Positions 26,901 to 38,139 of a stretch of DNA of 64,000 nt are shown one piece after another. Below the pieces are notes generated by a model. The model saw only the letters and a list, made by a program, of their open reading frames with translations, had not been told where the DNA came from and ran no database searches. The number at the start of each line of letters is the position of its first letter. The first letter of the stretch is position 1. The DNA comes from Kappaphycus alvarezii (Eukaryota; Rhodophyta; Florideophyceae; Gigartinales; Solieriaceae), in assembly GCA_002205965.3 (NCBI GenBank), contig NADL03000028.1:434001-498000 (forward strand), read 5' to 3'. Position numbers and translations under genes: made by a program.

Positions 26901-29793
26901 TTAAATGTTGGCATTTTAGTCAATGTCTATTGTAGTCAATTTTTTTTGCTAGGAACCATGGTATCAATGCATGAAGGAGGAGCCACAGAAAGCCAAATAG
27001 TTGTCCGATAAGGTCATAAATTCATGCGGAAAAACTGGGAACGCGATAAATTAGGGCCACATAAGGGCCCCATAAGACAGCACACTTATGGATTTTCCTT
27101 TGTTTAATTGTAGTGTTAATTTGTTTTTTTTGCCACAAATGTTAACCGTTACGGTTCTCTTTGTGATATCCATATTTTCTACCTCTTTTGTCAAAACTAT
27201 CAGCTAGCTCTCAGTAGCTTCCACCGCGGACTCGGAAATATCAACGTTAAATCAAATTTGAACTATTTCTCTGCATCTCAGTGACTCATTGGCCAACACT
27301 GCATACAAAATACATTATCGCCGATGGCAGAACTTTCCCATTGAAGTAGATGCTTAGAGGGATAAAATTTCAAATTTATGGATAGGCATTAGGAAATTCT
27401 GTACCTATTGTGCTCACACTGCTGCCTCATGCTATCCATTTTCTCCCAGAACCAGTTTTACTCCAATAAGACTACACTCAGACATCAACAAATCTAAGAA
27501 AGTAATTCAGAGCCGTTAATAACCCATAGGCCGTTCCTCTTTGAAAGATGGGCCCTTTTAACTATACAATAATGCGAAAATACCGTTTTGCAGTTTTTTC
27601 GGGTTCACATATCATTGGCAAAGACCTCTAAGTATCTTCCTCCATTTAGAAATTAGTCCTCTACATATAAATTATCCACCAAATCAAGCATACTCCAGAT
27701 CTTTTCCATTCCTGTTAAGCACCAGACGCCACTAGAAAATCACGTTCAGGCTTGTTCGTTACAAATATCGGGATAAAGTATCTCTGCGATTGTAGTGCAG
27801 ATCAAGCCATCACAGGAGGTTACCTCTACATTTTTCAAATATGTCGGTCCCTATCGGACATAAGGCAAACACCGAAAGCGCAAGAAAGATGTGTGAGGTA
27901 TAGCTACGATCCTCCGTGCTTCCTAGGACTCTAGAGCGCTTCCTGATTGCTTGTGGTTGCCTATATCGGCAAGGAGAACGCATGGATATCTGAATAAGTG
28001 CGTAAAACTTCGTTAATGGAGTGTTATTCGCGTAATACCTTTCACTAAGCAGCAAAATACTGCTCTCTTGAAATGGAAAAACTCCTTTGATTAGAGAGTA
28101 CATGATTTCTGACGATCGTTGCTTTGCACTGATCAAAATATATTTAACCGTAACCGCCAATATTGCTTTCAATGCATTCATTTCATCAGGTCGCTAATTT
28201 TCGGTCAATATGCACTAACGCGTCTTGGATTACAGTTATAAGCTAGCTGAGTAGTAAATTTCAGCTGTATGCAATCGTGCACGAGCAATAATTTCCATAG
28301 AAACAGCGGACCAGATGACGGTGCTGTAAAGCTGGTAGGTACGACGACGACTAACTCCCGTGGAGGTATGATGGCGGCGAGCTATAGCTGGCAAAAAATC
28401 CTTACGAAAACGGGCGGTCCCAGCCTAGGAATCTCCGGAGGAATCGTACCACTGACACTAACATTTGCTGCCTCTGAGTGCAGTAAGCAAAATGATTTTT
28501 CTCTCCAGTAAATTCTTGTGGTGATTGAGTTCTGGGGGGGTTTCAATGGCAACAGGCGCATCCTTTCGCCTGGTTTCGCTTTCTAAATTGCCTGCAAAGG
28601 TTTGATGAGTATTTATTTGATGTCCGAAACCGTAGTTTCCTGAGATTCTGGATATATATTGGATCATTTGTTGCACCGTCGTTATAAACGTTAGGACAAC
28701 ACTCGCCACAATATTCAGTTCGCTTTTGTAGGCAATTATCTTACAAAACAGCTCGAAGCCCTTTCAGTGAACTGTGTGTGTACTATTACCTCCGCACAAG
28801 ATCTGATATTATAGTTGTAGTTGGTACTAACTATTACAACTTAACATTCGTCAATATAATTGTCCCCTTTCGTACCAGAGTCAGAATCTTAAACTCAGTG
28901 ACCAGTCTCAACGCGGCAAGGGAGGAGAAGCAACGCAAATAGCAAGGCCCCTTTGCGTATTTTCCTGGGAGAAACAGGATAATTCCTGTCCCTATCTCAA
29001 CGCTAGACAGGTTGCACCCGGACAGAGGAACTGTTTTCAAAGATGTTACCTGTTAACGCCTCAGCCAATTTCGCTGTAACAATCTAGAAACGTAACGATT
29101 GTTCTGGGGATTATCCTTGCAGTTTCTGGACGTTTACCAGCAACTAAAATCGGCGTGGCAAGTATCTATTCTTGATTCTATTTTGTATGTATATTTCTGT
29201 ATTTGTCGTACAGTATTGCTACACTGTACTTTGGAAAAAGGAGGGTTTCTTTATTGGTCATTTTCAGACTCCCTAATACACAGACCTGTCCTCCCTTCTA
29301 GTCTTCGGAAAATAGTCGTCCTGCATCCCTAATCAGTAAGGAACCCCAAATCTTCCTCCCCGTTTCTTTATTGAGATGTATGGATTGGCTGGAACCCGTT
29401 TGGAATTTTAAATCTTCATGTCATATTAAATACATGTAGCGACGGTCTCAGCAATGTACAAACCATTTATGTCTAATGCTATCATCAGTAACAGTATACC
29501 AGAAAGTCGATAGGAGGCCAGCCAGTAGACAAGCAGCGTAACAATTGACTGCTTAGATGCATGTGCATGTTTCCAATTAGTGTTCTCGATTATTTTCTGA
29601 GGACAAAAAAGTTTTGCAGTACTGTATTTTGGTAGTCAAAAATTTTTTTAGGACTAGTATTTTGTAGTAAAACATTTACTCTGTAAATTAGTAATTACAG
29701 TAGACATCTATACCCCGGTTTCAACCATTCTCAATTAGATGCAATCGCATCCAACTTTAAGTACTCCATAGCAACTTATCCCATCCATTATTT
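17978..29793. other. Long AT-rich desert
   Basis: Nearly twelve kilobases with no recognisable gene, RNA or repeat. Homopolymer A/T tracts and stops dominate every frame. Slightly GC-richer patches near 28,270-29,050 hold frames of 70-125 codons (27,810-28,181 minus; 28,269-28,511 plus; 28,458-28,709 and 28,834-29,040 minus) whose composition looks a little more coding-like, but none carries a motif I can name. They are probably remains of one more old element. Confidence 0.5.
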
Positions 29794-30060
29794 GGACGGT
29801 GGCCTATGGTGCGAATCGTAGTTTGCTGACCCAGAGGTTGTGGGTTCAGTTCTCGCTGGGTCTCAATCAGAATCCCGAAAATTCCGTTGGGATCTCGAGT
29901 GGTTGTGAAAAAGCTGCTGTTTCAGGGCGCCATTAGGCATCCACTTGAACATGAGACAGAATACGGTGATATCTCATAAAGAGATAATTCAGTACGCCAT
30001 AGAAAGCAGCTAGCAAGTTATATAACGCAAGTAAAACCAGTAGGGGGCTATATAAATAGA
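29794..30060 (+). mobile_element. tRNA-headed SINE (probable)
   Basis: A tRNA-like head is visible at about 29,794-29,864. A Pol III A-box-like TGGCCTATGGTG lies at 29,800-29,811 and a B-box-like GGGTTCAGTTCTC at 29,842-29,854, at normal tRNA spacing. The surrounding bases can partly form a T arm, but the acceptor stem does not close well, so this is not a functional tRNA gene. A non-tRNA body follows to roughly 30,060. The 3' end and target duplications were not established. Confidence 0.55.
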
Positions 30061-30241
30061 TCTCAAAACATTTTTTACTTCAGAAAGTGACCCTAATTCG
30101 CCTCACCTTTGAATCCTAGTTAAGAGCCATATTGTGCTTTGCGCGCAAATGATCCATAAAGCAACATCTTTTCGTGCTAACGTGACAGGTATAAATATCA
30201 CTAAGCCCATTGTCACGGCAAGTAAAGCAAAGAAATTTCGA

Positions 30242-31560
30242 CTAACTGACCTTCCAGACAAGACAGCGACCCTGGTAAGATGCGCTTGTGTACTCTCCGT
30301 TACTTAACTTCCTCTTCTTGATTTTCAATGCGAGACGGGTGCCAATACCTGCAGCTGTATTCAAGAAAGTGTCATCCTCCTCATCTCCTTCGCAACTAGA
30401 TGCCTGACGAGACCTAGAATCAAACTTGTTTTCAATGAATTCCTCGGTAATAATCTCATAAAAATTACACCGTGATAGCGAGAGTCTTGGCCTGAAAGAA
30501 TGATTGTAAAGTAGCCATGAATCAACTATTATAATCGACAGGAGGGAGTAATTGACCCTGAGCGACAAATCTTTCACTTCCAATTTCTTCTCAATTCCAA
30601 GGTTATCTTGCTTTCATCTGTTGTGACGATCAATTTGAGAACACGTTTCACAGTACCTCTCCACAACATTTGGAACTGAAACCTAAAATTCTACTTTCCT
30701 CGTTTCACCCTCCACAGTTCTCGATCTTTCTCTGCAAATTGGGGTCCCTTGATTGATTGTATGGCGACTGCTTATGAAATATCTTCGTTCTCTGTCCATC
30801 CACAAAAAAACCATTAAAGATTCGTTGGTGTTCAAATTCTTAGAGTCAATCGATATATGATCTACGCGCTCCGTGAGCTGCTGTGAGGACAGATATTGCA
30901 TCGGGAATTCCCTGAAAGCATTTTTGACTACACCAATAAATCTCGTTCCATATCTCATCAAGGCTTCTGCGGTTAACACCGATGCAAAATATAAGTCCCC
31001 GCATACGACGCGATCTGTATTCAGCCGCGGTTGAACAAGGCGAAGCGTAAGGGCGGTATTGTGACGGAATTCTTCTGTGAAGTCAAGCCGAAGGCCACCC
31101 GTTTTTTCCATGACAAGCTCCATCCTCAACATTATTCCAGACTGACCACACGCCGAAGCCTTCATTTCGCAACCATTTTCGGGCTTTCTGTCATAGGCGA
31201 CATAATACGAAAGTCCTTTTCTGATCAAATCCCCCCAAGACAGTACCACCTGCTGATACTTTCGTCTACGCAGATATGAGAAGATGGCGTGACATATTGC
31301 CTACGGTAGTAATTGATGGCCTTCAAAAACCCACTTATCAGAGACCATCTTGTGTCATCCAAAGGCATTTCTTTCCTTTCAGAGGAGTGACTGAAGCAAA
31401 TATTTCCGAGAATCATCTCAAATCTCCTGCGAGACATTATCTTCCAAAGCTTGGTCCTGGAATATACTTTGATTCATTCCCATTCCAGAGATCACGGCGG
31501 CTTGAAAATGTAAACCTTGTCATCAGAATGAGAATTCCAAAGAACTTCGAAATCTCCCCG
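30242..31560 (-). pseudogene. piggyBac-family transposase (DDE_Tnp_1_7), broken
   Basis: Three frames in order on the minus strand carry the family's landmarks. At 31,437-31,225 MSRRRFEMILGNICFSH leads to SSHICVDESISRWYCLGG, holding the first catalytic Asp in C-V-D-E-S. At 31,249-30,683 AYDRKPENGCEMKASACG and VVCGDLYFASVLTAEALMRY carry the second Asp in G-D-x-Y-F. At 30,583-30,242 MEVKDLSLRVNYSLL and IIIVDSWLLY carry the late conserved Asp, and the tail GRCLVWKV recalls the start of the C-terminal zinc ribbon. At least two frame changes separate the parts and the N-terminus (toward 31,560) is eroded. Intact relatives excise cleanly from TTAA sites; TTAA-flanked ends were not located here. The closest proteins I recall are from stramenopiles. 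Confidence 0.85.
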
Positions 31561-31609
31561 GAAGAAACGAGCCTAATTAAAATGGCATCTAATCGCTCCT
31601 TTTAAGATC

Positions 31610-32229
31610 ACGCATGACATTGAGGTGACGGAGTGGAAAAATGCTCATAAAGCATTCAAATTGGTGGGTGTTAAGCGCACACGAGCAGATCAAGGTAGAA
31701 CTGTGGTTGAAACTTTGGTGAAACTGGCTGTTTTAAGCAGGCCGCTCAAAAGCAGGGTTTATATAGAACTGAAGATAGCTACATGCTAAAGGAAAACGCA
31801 GTCTAGCAGTAGCGAATTCAAAGGGTCCCGTAAAAACGCCCTGACGGTATCATAAAGAGCGCTTTCAGAATTGTAGTCGGCACGAGGTACATACTCTGAC
31901 AAGTTGTAAGAAGTACATTGGTCCAGGTGGCATGGGATAGCAAGGAAACTTTTGATTGGTAAAGCAATGATATAATATCCCAGTGTGCAACCCGCCCGTA
32001 ACTATTCCAAGTGTACTAATGGGGTCAAACGCTGTGTTCAGAAATGTAAGGAAAGTGTAATGACAGCAAAGTGCCTGTTAGTCAGAGTTGTAAGGTTACC
32101 ATTGTTTTAAATCTACAATAAAGTAGATGCAGTGAACTTGTGTAAATCTGTAAGGCCCGTGAAGTGAAATACAATACAAATGGCGATAAATCTCGAGGAG
32201 CGCGACCACAGTTGTAGTGCAATGCGCGG
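31610..32229. other. Intergenic stretch at the composition boundary
   Basis: No gene or repeat recognised. Base composition rises from AT-rich on the left to near-balanced on the right across this interval, marking the edge of the AT-rich block. Confidence 0.45.
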
Positions 32230-33200
32230 TGCGCAGTTCTTCTCGTCTAGGAACGGAACACCGCCGGACATTGAGAAAACCAACGCACTCACACCAAGAC
32301 TAACAGGGTGTTTGCCGCCTCTTTCTATTTAAGCACCCTGCGATGCAGTAGCAAAGCTCTCCGGTGGCGAGGAGAAGTGGAGCTGGACGAGCGGGGGTGA
32401 TTTCTTGGACGGCCCGACGATACACTTGTCCTCCGGGCTTTAAGGCCAGGCCGTGGTGCGCGGAATGCTAGACCTTGATAGGGATCGATTCCAAAGAACC
32501 GAGACACCAGGTGTAATACTGGACAAAGAAGATGTAGTAGTGGGTCAGTAGTGCTGAACATCTCCTTTGGAGATAAGGGTGTTTTCACAACGACAACCTT
32601 GAAGTTCCTATTTGCATATAGACGTCGGAGTCGGGGCGCCAAGTGTTAGTAAATATCAAAAACAAACAAAGAAACAGATGTATTATAATATTGGATGGAG
32701 ATGAGGGAATTAAAAAGGGGTACCCGGGCGGATAAACGTGGCTATAGCCAGAGTTGCCTTTGGCAAGGTTTTTGCAAAGGCGAAAGTTGGGAGTCAAGTT
32801 CAGGGTGAGCACCGGGGTGGCTGTTTAATCTGGGGCCCTAGTGGCCAGGTAGGTATAAATACTAGTTAGCTAGGTTAAGGATATCTACGACGGCGGGGTG
32901 AGTGAAGTTAAGGTCAGCTAAGTAAGGGAGATCCAAGTTAGAGATAAGTAAATTCGACACTTTGCCCTATCGGTGCCTTTCACCTGCGAAAATATCAGGT
33001 CCAATTTGGGACCGAGTGGTCCAGATTGCAAGCCCTCAGGGATGAGCATACAGTACTAGGAATAATAGTGGGCGACAAGCGAAAATTGTCCTTACTGTAC
33101 AGTACAGTGCCTGCTGGTTAGCAGTGAATCAGATCAAAAAAATATCACCAAAATCAGCTCCGCCAATGGCAGTACATTGTGTGTGCCAATTGCGCTACAA
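32230..33200 (-). mobile_element. LTR retrotransposon end (LTR plus primer-binding site), fragment
   Basis: On the minus strand the sequence TTACTAACA is followed at about 32,645-32,625 by CTTGGCGCCCCGACTCCGAC. This is a TGGCGCC-type primer-binding site just inside an LTR ending in CA. The LTR would then occupy DNA from about 32,646 rightward to somewhere near 33,200, where GC-rich blocks and a TATAAATA stretch (about 32,853) lie. Only about 400 bases of internal sequence remain on the left before the element gives way to unrelated DNA. Family not determined; it is a broken fossil. The LTR start is unplaced because no second copy is in the window. Confidence 0.4.
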
Positions 33201-33228
33201 TAGGTAATAGTATTACAAGAGTAGCCAA

Positions 33229-33621
33229 TTACCTTGCAATTTTTTCCAGAACATCTTTATTAAAAGGTTTAAACGCATCCTGATTGATCCATAATCGCTC
33301 GTGAGTAATTACAAATGCATCTAATTGATGCACCGTTGAATCATCTGAATTCCTATCTGAAGCGGTCGAGGACAATGGTGAAGCATTCAAATCTTTACTT
33401 TCGCACTCATTCGGCAATTTAGCCGGTTCAAAATCCGCCAAAACGTTTGTTGGAGGTAATTCCGCTTTAATATTGCAAATTTTCAGCGTGACTGTCTTGA
33501 GAAGGTCGCGTATCTTCCAGCTTGCTTCCGCTGCCTTCCTCCTTCGCCCACTTACAATGTCAATATGGACTGCAATGACGGTTCTCCTGACCAATTCCAT
33601 CTTCCAAGCCGACCCATACAA
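33229..33621 (-). CDS. Orphan ORF, 130 aa, function unknown
   Basis: The frame is open from an ATG at 33,621. The product is hydrophilic, Lys/Glu/Asp-rich, with a Ser/Asp-rich middle (about residues 75-95) and an ordered-looking C-terminal stretch around DAFVITHERLWINQDAF. No motif is recognised. A frame upstream (33,823-33,626) ends close to its start and could be an exon or an earlier part of the same decayed gene. It lies directly beside the LTR-element end, so it may be host flank or a piece of another element. Confidence 0.3.
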   Translation of the reverse strand: MYGSAWKMELVRRTVIAVHIDIVSGRRRKAAEASWKIRDLLKTVTLKICNIKAELPPTNVLADFEPAKLPNECESKDLNASPLSSTASDRNSDDSTVHQLDAFVITHERLWINQDAFKPFNKDVLEKIAR

Positions 33622-33829
33622 GCGCTTACATTCTGCCGCTGACGTAACAAGGGAAGCGCGGTAGTGAATTGAATTTCCAGGAACGGTTCGTGGATCTATT
33701 TTTTGCGTAGAATAAGGGAAAATTGAGGGTTACTGTGGAAGAAAAAATTGTTACTGCGCTAACAGAAGTTTTAATTCTCGAAAAGTTTGTTTTGATTGAG
33801 CATCCCCATGCCGTAATGAACACATGTGG

Positions 33830-34430
33830 CCGAAAAAATGGCTGCTAAAAAAGTTTTGTATTTTTAAAATTATTCTTAAAATTGTCCTCATATGAGGACA
33901 ATGGTCGTGTAGACACTATTATTGTAAGTTCTACCGAGTTAACACAAGTATTGAAGTTCTAGTGTGGGGCTACAGTACTGTACTCTCTGTAAAGACACTC
34001 AAGGTTCACGTCCATCTCTTCTCGACTAACTACACCCAACCTTCACTTCATCTCGCTCGGCGCCCGCGCACGGCGTGAGCGCCGGACCTTCATCCGGCTC
34101 TTACCTCAGGAGATTGCCCGTCACGGCTGCAGAGCTCTCGCTGCGACATTCTTGTCGATGGCCACATCGAGCAAATTGCCTCTCCGCGCCCCCAGCACAC
34201 GTGGGGCGAACTAGGAAAGGCGTACAAGGATGGCTCTACTATTCGAACAAGGTTTGCGAAGTCCACTCTACCCTGCCGCTCTCAAACCCAACGTCATTTT
34301 GACGAACTGCGAGGGGTTGCGGTCTTCACAGCCTTGCGGGATGGCCGTCAAGCTCGCTCGTCCGGAGTTCTCTCCGTTGCCGTCACCGTCTCTTTCTGTA
34401 ATCCTCTTTGCTTACAGCGGGAGTTTTTTA
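33830..34430. other. Unassigned GC-rich stretch upstream of repeat R1
   Basis: No gene recognised. A short TACAGTACTGTAC palindrome lies near 33,972-33,984. From about 34,000 the sequence is GC-rich without long coding-like frames and runs continuously into repeat R1, so it may be the body of the same unrecognised retroelement whose end R1 represents. Confidence 0.35.
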
Positions 34431-34588
34431 AGCCTCCTGAATCCTCGGTTCAGGTGGTGGAATTTTCTTCCGGTCCCTTTCTCGCTTGAGTAGGCAATTG
34501 GTTCAGCCATTGCCCGGAGTCGTCTGTCTAGCAGAACCTGAGATCCTGTTTAGTGCGGAATCATCTACAAACAATAAAGCGTCATTCT
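34431..34588. repeat. Dispersed repeat R1, copy 2
   Basis: Second copy of the repeat that begins the window, in the same direction. It ends in the same AACAATAAAGCGTCATTCT and then passes into a (CT)n/TA-rich tail unlike copy 1. Roughly 12-13% difference from copy 1 by eye. Confidence 0.75.
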
Positions 34589-34951
34589 CTCTCTCTATAA
34601 AGAGGGGGCTCATCTGGATTCTTGTGGGAATCCAGGTACACTCAACTATCCCTTTGCTCCCAGCTTTCTGTTACCCATTGCCATCGTCTCCACTGCTCCT
34701 TTAGCAGCGCCCCGGTTGCCCCCCTCTGTTTCACTGTCTCTGGTCGGAGTTGGCATTTTATTCTTATAGGTGTCCAGTATTGAGTCCGTAGAGACTTTTC
34801 TTACTGCGTTGTAGCCTATTGCCGAAAAGACTTATGTTGTTGCAATTTTTGCATGCGAGAAACGTGGGGCTGGTTTACTGTTTTAGAAAAGTAGGTTTAA
34901 GTCCCCGGGAGTTATGCGGTACAGGGCTATCGAGGGATCTCCTTTAGAGCG

Positions 34952-34990
34952 GGAGCCAATGTGCGATGGAGTCCATCGCACATTGACTCC
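34952..34990. repeat. 39-bp near-perfect palindrome at the 3' end of LINE copy A
   Basis: The left arm 34,952-34,970 and right arm 34,972-34,990 are reverse complements over 19 bases with a single mismatch (near the outer end) and a one-base centre. The inner 14 bp (CAATGTGCGATGGA) are perfect. It lies just past the end of the minus-strand non-LTR element, where a 3' untranslated hairpin would be expected. Confidence 0.9.
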
Positions 34991-34991
34991 T

Positions 34992-37600
34992 GAATGAAAT
35001 CTTTACTCATTACTTATCTTGAGTATACACCGACTGACCGACTATTCAGTAAAGAGCTATCGGTCAAGTGCAGTGGGGCCGGCGATATGACGGCCATAGC
35101 CTCCGACGACCACAAAGCGCAACTGATACGCTGGTAGATGCGTGTGCGAATCGTAGCGTCCGAGGTGTGGCATTTCCTGGCTACACGTGGTACAAACTCT
35201 TCGATGAATAATGCGGTATCCGGAGAAGGGGCACCGAGGGAGTCGAAAACCAGAGGCTGGAATCGGAAACCTGGGTCGCGGGAGGGCAGGAGGGGGGACC
35301 AGGCGCCTTGACAGCTTGTGCTGTAGGTCCTGGACCTTGCGTTGGTGAGTGAGCGGCAGCCCCACCGGCGACTTGCGTCGCTTTGGTGATGGGACTGCTT
35401 GAACGGGACGTCACGGCGACGTCGCATACGATGGGTCGGTCTGGTAGCCAGCTTCAGTGTCACGGGGGGGTGCACGAGGAGAATGTCAGCGGGCCTGTAG
35501 TCCGTCCCGGGGAGGAGATTCTCAACTTCAACTCGTAGTCAAGGCCGGCGGCGCGGAACACGTGCCACGCGAACACATTGCGAACGGAGTTTGGCGGTGA
35601 ATGCGTCCAAATCTGAGACGCAGCGGTCGGCGGCATGGTCACCGTGGACATCCATGTCCTGCTGGCAGTGGTGCATTTCAATGGCACCGAGTCTGTGTAG
35701 ACTGGGAGACCGAGGTGCCTGCGCAGCATGATGCTCCAGTGCTCTGATGACACTTCGTCGCAGTGGTGGGAGGGCACATAGGAACGCCGCAGCACCTGTG
35801 ACGGAAGGCCAAGCCTCGAATCCGGCGACGTGTGGACATGTCGGAGTGGCAGCTAGGACGAGGCACCTCTTCCATAGGTCATCCTCCCAAAACTCCTTTG
35901 CCCTGGCCTCTTGCTGCGCCCGATTTAGATGAGATTGCAGGTTGACGGCATGGCGGCAAGGGAGGCGGGTCAAAGGCCTAGGTCGGTGGCAAACGGATCC
36001 CCTTGGATCTGGCGGACGAAATTGCGCAGGGGCCGCGTGCCTGGTTGACCAGGAAGTATCGATCACCAGTGCCTGTTTCCCAAGTACGGCGACGGAGCGG
36101 GGTGTAGCGTAGTCGGCTGTGCGTAAGCGGGCGGGGCAGCGTCCAGAATGCTGCGGCGACAGCCGCGTGCAGTGCGGGGCCAATCCTGGAGAACCCGTGC
36201 CCCCTAGACGGAGGGGGAGACATGCTTGTTCCCAGGCGTCGTCGGTGAGGGGCATTATGCAGCGCGCCGTAGGCGGATCGCTGCAGGGAGTCAAACTCCG
36301 CGCAGGCTCCGCGGCGTGCTGAGGGTCAGCAAGCCGAAACGCGTGAAGCACCCGGCATGCGGAGGCACATAGGCGATGCATGTGGAAGCGGGCCTGGGTC
36401 TCGGACCCCTTCCAGCAACGCCAGGGTGCGACGGCACCCCTCTACCTTGCTGCGTAGGAATGTCTTCGTGAAGGCAGCGTTACCCAACGGGGCCCCGAGG
36501 ATCGAACCCGTCGCCGGCGCATTCTGCAAGCGGAAACTCGGCCAGAAAGCAGCGCGGTCAACTGGCGACGTGTGCGGCCAGGAGATGCGGGTCTTATTGG
36601 GGTTATAAACAGACCATAAGACGCGCCGTAGAGCGCGAGGGACCGTAGTGCTCGCCGTAGACGCTCAAGTGACCCTATTATCGTACCGTTGTCGGCGTAC
36701 CACTGATTCAAAATGATACCCTCCTCATCGGCGACCAGCCGCATCCGTCAGGGTCCCCTTGCTGGGTTCCCTGGGCGCTAGAAAGAATCTTCTGCTCCCG
36801 GTTTGGGACCATTAGCGGTGGTCGGCAGCGACCATACACCATGTTTGCGAATCGGGCAAGTGGGGGGCACGGGATGGCAGCATGTCAGCATTGCTTGCCG
36901 ATCAACGCAGTTGAATGCGTTTCGGGCATCGATGAGGACGGTGGCAATATTTGGGTCCGACGACACCCTTCGCAGCATCGCGCGCACGTCATGGACGATA
37001 GCATCCATGCCGGCCTTGATGCCATTTGCAGTTTGGAAGGGTGCCAAAAATGCACGGGAGTCATCGATAGCCGACGGGAGCAGGGTCTTCGTGACCAGGC
37101 GCGGGAGGACAGAGCCGACCGCGATGGGACGGATCTTCCCAGGCTTGGGCTGCAGGGGGAGGAGGGTTGCTGCGGAGAGCAGGGGAAGAACCGAATCAGG
37201 GAGGTCTCCCCTTGATTTGCGATTGACCAGCTTCGTCAAAACTCCGATGCCAGGACACCAGCCTCGGGGCTAAAAGAGGTGTTAGCGAGCAGGTGGAACC
37301 ACCTCGAGGGCGTCCGGTTCCTACCCGCTGTGGTATCCCGCGGGATGCGACGCGCGGCCTGCGCAGCATCGGCTTTCGTGAGTTGCGGGAGTGGTGGGGG
37401 CGTTCCTCGGGAAGTCGGGCGATGGGCTGTGGCGGCGACGGGTGAAGTTCTTGCAGACGCTGGGTGTGGTAGGCGAGTTGACAGCACCAGCTCACAGGGC
37501 GCCCCATTGGGAGCCGGTGTGAGCCCGCCGGAGCCGGTCCCGGAGCGCGGAACGTTGACCTTGGACGGATTTCCACCCTTCCTCACCCCGATTTACTGAG
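34992..37600 (-). mobile_element. Non-LTR retrotransposon copy A with restriction-like endonuclease, broken
   Basis: Minus-strand coding remains occur in several frames. From right to left they are: an N-terminal segment (37,586-37,236) with THG-like proline-rich text; the fingers/palm of reverse transcriptase (37,239-36,778) with GDLPDSVLPLLSAATLLPLQ, KPGKIRPIAVGSVLPRLV, FQTANGIKAGMDAIVHDVR and VLIDARNAFNCVDR; the active-site strand NQWYADNGTIIG (about 36,700); thumb and connection (36,529-35,539); a zinc-knuckle-like MDVHGDHAADRC (about 35,640); and a C-terminal endonuclease region (35,475-35,014) with RFQPLVFDSLGAPSPDTALF. The catalytic box is Y-A-D-N instead of Y-A-D-D, and a deletion separates palm parts near 36,760, so the copy is dead. 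The layout (RT, then zinc knuckle, then endonuclease) fits the CRE/R2/NeSL/Utopia group; the clade is not resolved. Confidence 0.85.
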
Positions 37601-38139
37601 TATGGACCAGCTATTGAATACTGTAGTAGTTATTCGTAAGCTCTCTAGTACTAATGGTCCTGCCAACAGGCATGCCGCGTTCAAAGCAACCTGTAACGCG
37701 GCATGTCTTTACAACAGATATTGTGCCCTTGACCTTCAGATATTGCTCCTCCGCTCAGCTCGCGACAGATCGTACCACCTCCTTTAGAAGTATGAGTTAC
37801 TTTTACTCTTTTACTTATCTTGAGTGTAGAGGAAAGCCTCTGGGTGCCCACCAATTGTGCAGATCGGGACGGGAAGTGTTTTCCATTTTTGCACCTTTTT
37901 GCATGCGATATCATTGTCTACAGTATATACGGCCCCACAGTGGTGCAAAACATGACGGCAGGCCTAGGGTGGCAGCGGCAGCTGCACCTTGGTACGTCTT
38001 CGGATGGACGGAAGGCCTGAAAGGCGAAACGACAGTGACGTCACAAGCTATATGCCGACCCCAAGGACGAGTGCGGGGGAGAGGTGGACGAGAAGGTCGC
38101 CGGCGTCTACCCGATGCCCGGGATGAGACCCTACTTCTA
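37600..38139. other. Unassigned stretch with a perfect 11-bp hairpin
   Basis: No gene recognised. At 37,671-37,705 CATGCCGCGTT and AACGCGGCATG form a perfect 11-bp stem around a 13-base loop. Near 37,800 the text TTACTTATCTTGAGT recurs from just inside the 3' end of LINE copy A (about 35,010), so this interval may hold the tail of another copy of that family. Confidence 0.4.

Noticed and set aside
29794-29864. Functional tRNA gene
   Set aside because: A and B boxes are present but the acceptor stem does not pair and the body continues as a SINE would.
1-34588. A single giant mobile element flanked by R1 as direct terminal repeats
   Set aside because: The copies differ by about 12-13%, show only one sharp common end, and the interior is a mix of unrelated old elements.
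35539-36381. 280-aa minus-strand frame considered as an independent host gene
   Set aside because: Its text continues the LINE reading order (thumb and connection, then the G-D-H zinc knuckle near its end), so it is part of LINE copy A.
36803-37273. Plus-strand frames of 124-156 codons opposite LINE copy A
   Set aside because: They are antisense to recognisable reverse transcriptase and owe their length to GC-rich codons on the true strand.
37671-37705. Rho-independent-type terminator
   Set aside because: The stem is perfect but there is no T-run, the loop is 13 bases, and the genome is eukaryotic.
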